Origin: JAYSRU01 sp043720875
Lineage (GTDB): Bacteria; Bacteroidota; Bacteroidia; Flavobacteriales_D; Crocinitomicaceae
Direction of reading: 5' to 3'
Length of the DNA: 8,100 bases
Assembly: GCA_043720875.1 (NCBI GenBank)
Contig: JAYSRU010000240.1
Location: 1-8,100, forward strand
Shown here: piece by piece, positions 5,979 through 8,100 of the stretch
Layout: each line of letters opens with the position of its first letter
Position numbering within the stretch: the first letter of the stretch is position 1
Made by a program: the position numbers and the translations under genes
The notes under the pieces: generated by a model
Seen by the model: only the letters and a program-made list of their open reading frames with translations
Told to the model about the DNA's origin: nothing
Databases searched by the model: none

Positions 5979-6615
5979 AATCGGAATTGTGGAAGACCAC
6001 CTTATGGTGCGACAAGGTTTAGTTTTACTTTTTGCTGAAGAACCAGATATTGTCGTAGAATTTCATGTCGGAAATGGACAAGAAGCACTTGCAGAATTGG
6101 CAATTAAAAATGTAGACATTCTGTTACTTGACATTGAAATGCCAATAATGGATGGGCGCGAGTTATTAAAAAGGGTTCATGTTGATTTTCCACACGTGGC
6201 TTCCATTATGTTTAGTGCGTACAATGAAATTGCGGTGGTTTCTGAATGTATAGCATTGGGAGCAAAGGGTTTCTTAGCCAAACATAGCGATTTTGAAAAA
6301 TTAGTAGCGGCTATTTATTCTGTGGAAGATAAGGGTTTTTATTTTGATGAAATTGTTACGCACGCTTTGGTAAGTAAATTATTTTTAGAGAATAAGCCAC
6401 AGATTGACAACTCAATTATCAATTTGACAACACGGGAAATTGAAATTATTCTTTTAATTTGTAGCGGACTAAAAAGTAAAGACATTGGGGAAAAGCTATT
6501 TATTAGTTGCAGAACGGTTGAGGGGCACCGAATAAAAATTTTTGAAAAAACGTTGACACAAAATTCTGTTGAGTTAGTGATTTATGCCATAAAAAATGGG
6601 ATTTATAAAGTATAA
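5962..6615 (+). CDS. NarL/LuxR-family response regulator
   Basis: This 217-aa protein has an N-terminal receiver domain: acidic pocket E11/D12 (IVEDH), phosphoacceptor D57 in LLLDIEMPIMDG, Ser85 (FSAY) and conserved K107 (FLAKHSD). A C-terminal LuxR-type helix-turn-helix spans residues about 153-214: LTTREIEIILLICSG, the KDIGEKLFIS turn and the recognition helix CRTVEGHRIKIFEK. All key residues are present, so it should be a working regulator phosphorylated by the kinase that overlaps it. ATG 5962 overlaps the kinase stop by 17 nt. Likely targets are promoters with the GGTAnnnCTACGTG dyad, found before this operon and downstream of this gene; that is inference. A decayed copy of a similar regulator tail lies at 7153-7261. 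Confidence 0.95.
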   Translation: MIKRIKIGIVEDHLMVRQGLVLLFAEEPDIVVEFHVGNGQEALAELAIKNVDILLLDIEMPIMDGRELLKRVHVDFPHVASIMFSAYNEIAVVSECIALGAKGFLAKHSDFEKLVAAIYSVEDKGFYFDEIVTHALVSKLFLENKPQIDNSIINLTTREIEIILLICSGLKSKDIGEKLFISCRTVEGHRIKIFEKTLTQNSVELVIYAIKNGIYKV

Positions 6616-6635
6616 CAGCTATTTCAGAAAAAACT

Positions 6636-6654
6636 AATTCCAATTTTTGGAATT
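6636..6654 (+). terminator. Weak hairpin terminator after the regulator gene
   Basis: AATTCCAA and TTGGAATT form a perfect 8-bp stem with a 3-nt loop, starting 21 nt after the regulator's stop. It is AT-rich and lacks a clear T-run, so it is probably only partly effective. Confidence 0.45.
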
Positions 6655-6668
6655 GATTTATGTATAAA

Positions 6669-6728
6669 AATCAGGTAATACTACGTGTTAATTTTTAAGA
6701 AATAGGTTCGTATTTTTACATAGTATCT
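6669..6728 (+). repeat. 60-nt direct repeat, copy 1, carrying dyad motif and promoter
   Basis: This stretch matches 7306-7365 at 55 of 60 positions without gaps. It contains GGTAATACTACGTG (6674-6687) and a -7-like TATTTTTACA (6711-6720), 37 nt before the ATG at 6757. The last base of the -7 element is not the usual G, and there is no clear -33, as expected for a promoter that needs an activator. It probably drives the gene at 6757-7134. Confidence 0.75.
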
Positions 6729-6756
6729 TTTGAGTGTATCTTTAATATAGGCGGAC

Positions 6757-7134
6757 ATGGCAGTTTTGGATTATTTTATAACAAATAAAGGATTTGTACA
6801 GGTTAAAGCATTTAAAGACGATGTAATCAATCGTATCTATTTGAAGTTGTTTTATCGGAATTTTCAATTTTATGACAAGAAAGATGACAAGTCGTTTACC
6901 AATCCAACCAGAATGTATCAAGCTAAGTCGAGTTCAATAATGAAGCGAAATCATTTGGACTCAGATAATTCTTGTGTTGACAGAATCATGGATGAGAAAT
7001 TTAATAAACAAATACAGGTAAAGAGTTTTGATAGGTCGGCAAACCAAATTCATGCTGTTATTATCGAAGTTAGACAAGAAGCGGGAATGAATCTTTTTGC
7101 CGTTTTCAAGGATGGTATGATTCATATTATATAA
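6757..7134 (+). CDS. Unrecognised 125-aa protein behind the dyad-motif promoter
   Basis: I do not recognise this protein. It begins MAVLDYFITNKGFVQVKAFK and has a basic, aromatic middle (YLKLFYRNFQFYDKKDDK), a polar stretch with the only Cys (NSCVDRIMDEKF), and a C-terminal half with alternating hydrophobic residues (HAVIIEVRQEAG, NLFAVFKDGMIHII) that suggests a beta-sheet domain. There is no signal peptide or membrane helix, so it is probably cytoplasmic. Composition resembles its neighbours, and ATG 6757 is the first start in a frame open throughout. It lies 141 nt after the response regulator, behind the 60-nt promoter-like repeat, so it is a candidate target of that two-component system. 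It sits between two copies of a duplicated segment. It could also be lineage-specific with no relatives. Confidence 0.65.
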   Translation: MAVLDYFITNKGFVQVKAFKDDVINRIYLKLFYRNFQFYDKKDDKSFTNPTRMYQAKSSSIMKRNHLDSDNSCVDRIMDEKFNKQIQVKSFDRSANQIHAVIIEVRQEAGMNLFAVFKDGMIHII

Positions 7135-7152
7135 TTCATTTTCCGAATTTTG

Positions 7153-7261
7153 TTAATTTGGATAAGTTTTTTGAAGTAAAGCGGGGAAGTGTTTGTTGAA
7201 AAATTCTCAAAAAAAAACGTTGACCCAATATTTTATTAAATCAGTGATTTATATTCAATGA
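7153..7261 (+). pseudogene. Decayed 3' end of a LuxR-type response-regulator gene
   Basis: The DNA resembles the end of the regulator gene at 5962-6615. TTAATTTG (7153-7160) matches 6454-6461, AGTAAAG (7175-7181) matches 6475-6481, and 7217-7252 matches 6550-6585 at 29 of 36 positions. The translated end reads KTLTQYFIKSVIYIQ then stop, against KTLTQNSVELVIYAI in the intact gene. About 33 nt are missing from the middle and the upstream frame has stops. With the repeat at 7306-7365 behind it, this is an eroded second regulator-tail-plus-promoter unit, from either a tandem duplication or a paralogous locus. Confidence 0.6.
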
Positions 7262-7305
7262 TTCCTATATTATTTATCCCTTCAAACGAAAGATATTCAG
7301 AATAG

Positions 7306-7365
7306 AATCAGGTAATACTACATGTTGATTTTTAAGAAAGAGGATCGTATTTTTACATATTATCT
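7306..7365 (+). repeat. 60-nt direct repeat, copy 2, orphan promoter region
   Basis: This is the second copy of 6669-6728, with five substitutions and no gaps. The dyad motif reads GGTAATACTACATG (7311-7324), one change from copy 1, and the -7-like TATTTTTACA is intact at 7348-7357. No gene follows: the DNA runs into the transposase remnant, so its original target appears lost. Apart from this repeat and the decayed tail at 7153-7261, I see nothing else in 7135-7442. Confidence 0.75.
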
Positions 7366-7442
7366 CACTATATCCGAAAGTTTTCTTAGAAATGAATATT
7401 TAGCTCTATAGCTCAATAAAATGGCTTCTATAATTGAAGTAA

Positions 7443-7918
7443 TTAAGAGAATAAGTCCGTTTTAAACTCAAACTCAAACTCAAATTCACATTCAGGCTTT
7501 CCTCTAACTTTTTTGGTTCCTTCGCTAATTTGATTGCAAACATAATCGAGGGTAAGCTTAAGTTAAGCACATTCTTATTTTTTCTACAAAATTGGAAAAA
7601 GTGTGTTTCTTTTTTGCGACAGTTCTCATGATTAATTGTAACAATAAACACGTCGTAAATGCGATGTATATCTGAGATTTTACAGCGTTTTCAATTGTTC
7701 CGATGAAAGTTTTAATCTGTAGGTTTTGTTTCATTGCCTCGAAAAAATAATTCAATATCCCAACGCTTTTTATACAGATCTGCTATAGTTCTAGCATCCC
7801 TATCTAGCTGATTTGTAATTATTTCGATGACCTTGTTTTCGTCCTCTTTGTAAACATGAACTAAACGTAACTCGATTCTATTAATTCCTTTTTCAATGGC
7901 CTTGGTGCAAGCGAATTT
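7443..7918 (-). pseudogene. IS4-type transposase, 3' fragment with two frameshifts
   Basis: On the - strand, three frames together encode the C-terminal part of a DDE transposase of the IS4 type. The first (from about 7918 to the 7740s) contains IELRLVHVYKEDENKV, ITNQLDRDARTIADLYKKRW and DIELFF. The second (about 7755-7558) continues with AMKQNLQIKTFIGT, ENAVKSQIYIA and FSNFVEKIR. The third (ending at 7443) gives LDYVCNQISEGTKKVRG and ends FKTDLFS. The YKKRWDIELFF segment holds the expected catalytic Glu. The first frameshift lies at or near an A6 run (7742-7747; T6 on the coding strand), the second near 7555-7565. The N-terminal half, with the catalytic Asp residues, is absent. The fragment cannot make an active transposase. 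The 7918 boundary is approximate. Confidence 0.82.
7443..7918 (-). mobile_element. Truncated IS4-family insertion sequence remnant
   Basis: Only the transposase 3' part survives. The right-hand side is cut off where a plus-strand gene fragment begins, and I find no convincing terminal inverted repeat or target-site duplication on either side. It is an old, immobile relic that probably replaced the gene once driven by the orphan promoter at 7306-7365. Confidence 0.7.
7464..7493. repeat. Hexanucleotide tandem repeat, five units
   Basis: Three perfect AAACTC units (7464-7481) are followed by AAATTC and ACATTC. On the - strand they encode alternating Glu-Phe near the end of the transposase fragment. 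Such a run is prone to slippage. Confidence 0.75.
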
Positions 7919-8077
7919 TATGACGCTACTCCACAAGCTGTATTTCAATTATTGGATGAATGTGGTTTAAAAATTTCTACCATGAAAAGATGGTTGGCAA
8001 ATGCAAGTTCTTTCTCTCAAGATCAATTCACGGAAGAGTTCAAAATGAAGAAAAACTATTATTTTATTGCGTATTAA
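7919..8077 (+). pseudogene. 3' stub of an unidentified gene next to the IS remnant
   Basis: A plus-strand frame reads DATPQAVFQLLDECGLKIS, then TMKRWLANASSF, then an acidic/basic stretch ending KNYYFIAY and TAA at 8075-8077. The amino-acid mix (a single Trp and a single Cys, normal hydrophobic spacing) looks like a real protein C-terminus. No start codon precedes it in this frame before the frame runs into the antisense transposase fragment; the first in-frame ATG is at 7982. It is most simply the end of a gene whose 5' part was lost or displaced by the insertion sequence. I cannot name it. The remaining 23 nt to the window edge show nothing. Confidence 0.4.
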
Positions 8078-8100
8078 ACCCGTTTTAGCAGTCAAATAAG

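Noticed and set aside
7406..7651. 81-aa minus ORF near the transposase end
   Set aside because: It is the wrong frame. The neighbouring frames give FSNFVEKIR and LDYVCNQISEGTKKVRG, which fit the transposase.
7735..7760. Programmed frameshifting in the transposase
   Set aside because: IS4-type elements use a single frame, a second disruption lies downstream and the N-terminus is missing, so decay is the better explanation.
1..8100. CRISPR array, tRNA or rRNA genes
   Set aside because: I found no regularly spaced repeats, cloverleaf-like sequence or rRNA signature on either strand.

Overview
The window looks like a low-GC Bacteroidota chromosome, most likely Flavobacteriales (a Fluviicola or Crocinitomicaceae-like organism is my guess). 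The evidence is a type IX secretion (T9SS) cargo protein with a gliding-motility-type C-terminal sorting domain, a PorP/SprF-family outer-membrane protein, Bacteroidota-type promoters (TTG, about 20 nt, TAnnTTTG) and little use of Shine-Dalgarno sites.

Layout. (1) 1-3050: the 3' part of a large secreted adhesin-like protein with Ig/PKD-like repeats and a type B sorting domain, followed 32 nt later by a PorP/SprF protein that carries a coiled coil and a SPOR-like tail. A strong hairpin closes this unit. (2) 3051-4025: a sparse stretch with a tiny hydrophobic ORF, a 13-nt tandem repeat, an unrecognised small protein behind a promoter flanked by two palindromes, and a convergent small Cys-containing protein with its own matching promoter. 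(3) 4060-6654: a four-gene signalling operon made of a small protein ending in a CPxxC motif, a 7-TM membrane protein, a HisKA_3-type histidine kinase and a NarL/LuxR-type response regulator. The last two junctions overlap. A pair of GGTAnnnCTACGTG dyads precedes the operon, and a 14-bp hairpin lies inside the membrane-protein gene. (4) 6669-7365: the same dyad motif heads a 60-nt sequence upstream of an unrecognised 125-aa protein. After that gene come a decayed copy of a response-regulator tail and a second copy of the 60-nt sequence, so this is an old, eroded duplication. (5) 7443-8077: a 3' remnant of an IS4-type transposase broken by two frameshifts, abutting the 3' stub of an unrelated gene.

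How the parts may work together. The PorP/SprF protein probably helps export the upstream cargo through the T9SS. The kinase and regulator form a two-component system, with the membrane protein and CPxxC protein as probable accessory or input components. The regulator may bind the GGTAnnnCTACGTG dyads, controlling its own operon and the downstream gene; this last link is inference from motif sharing alone.
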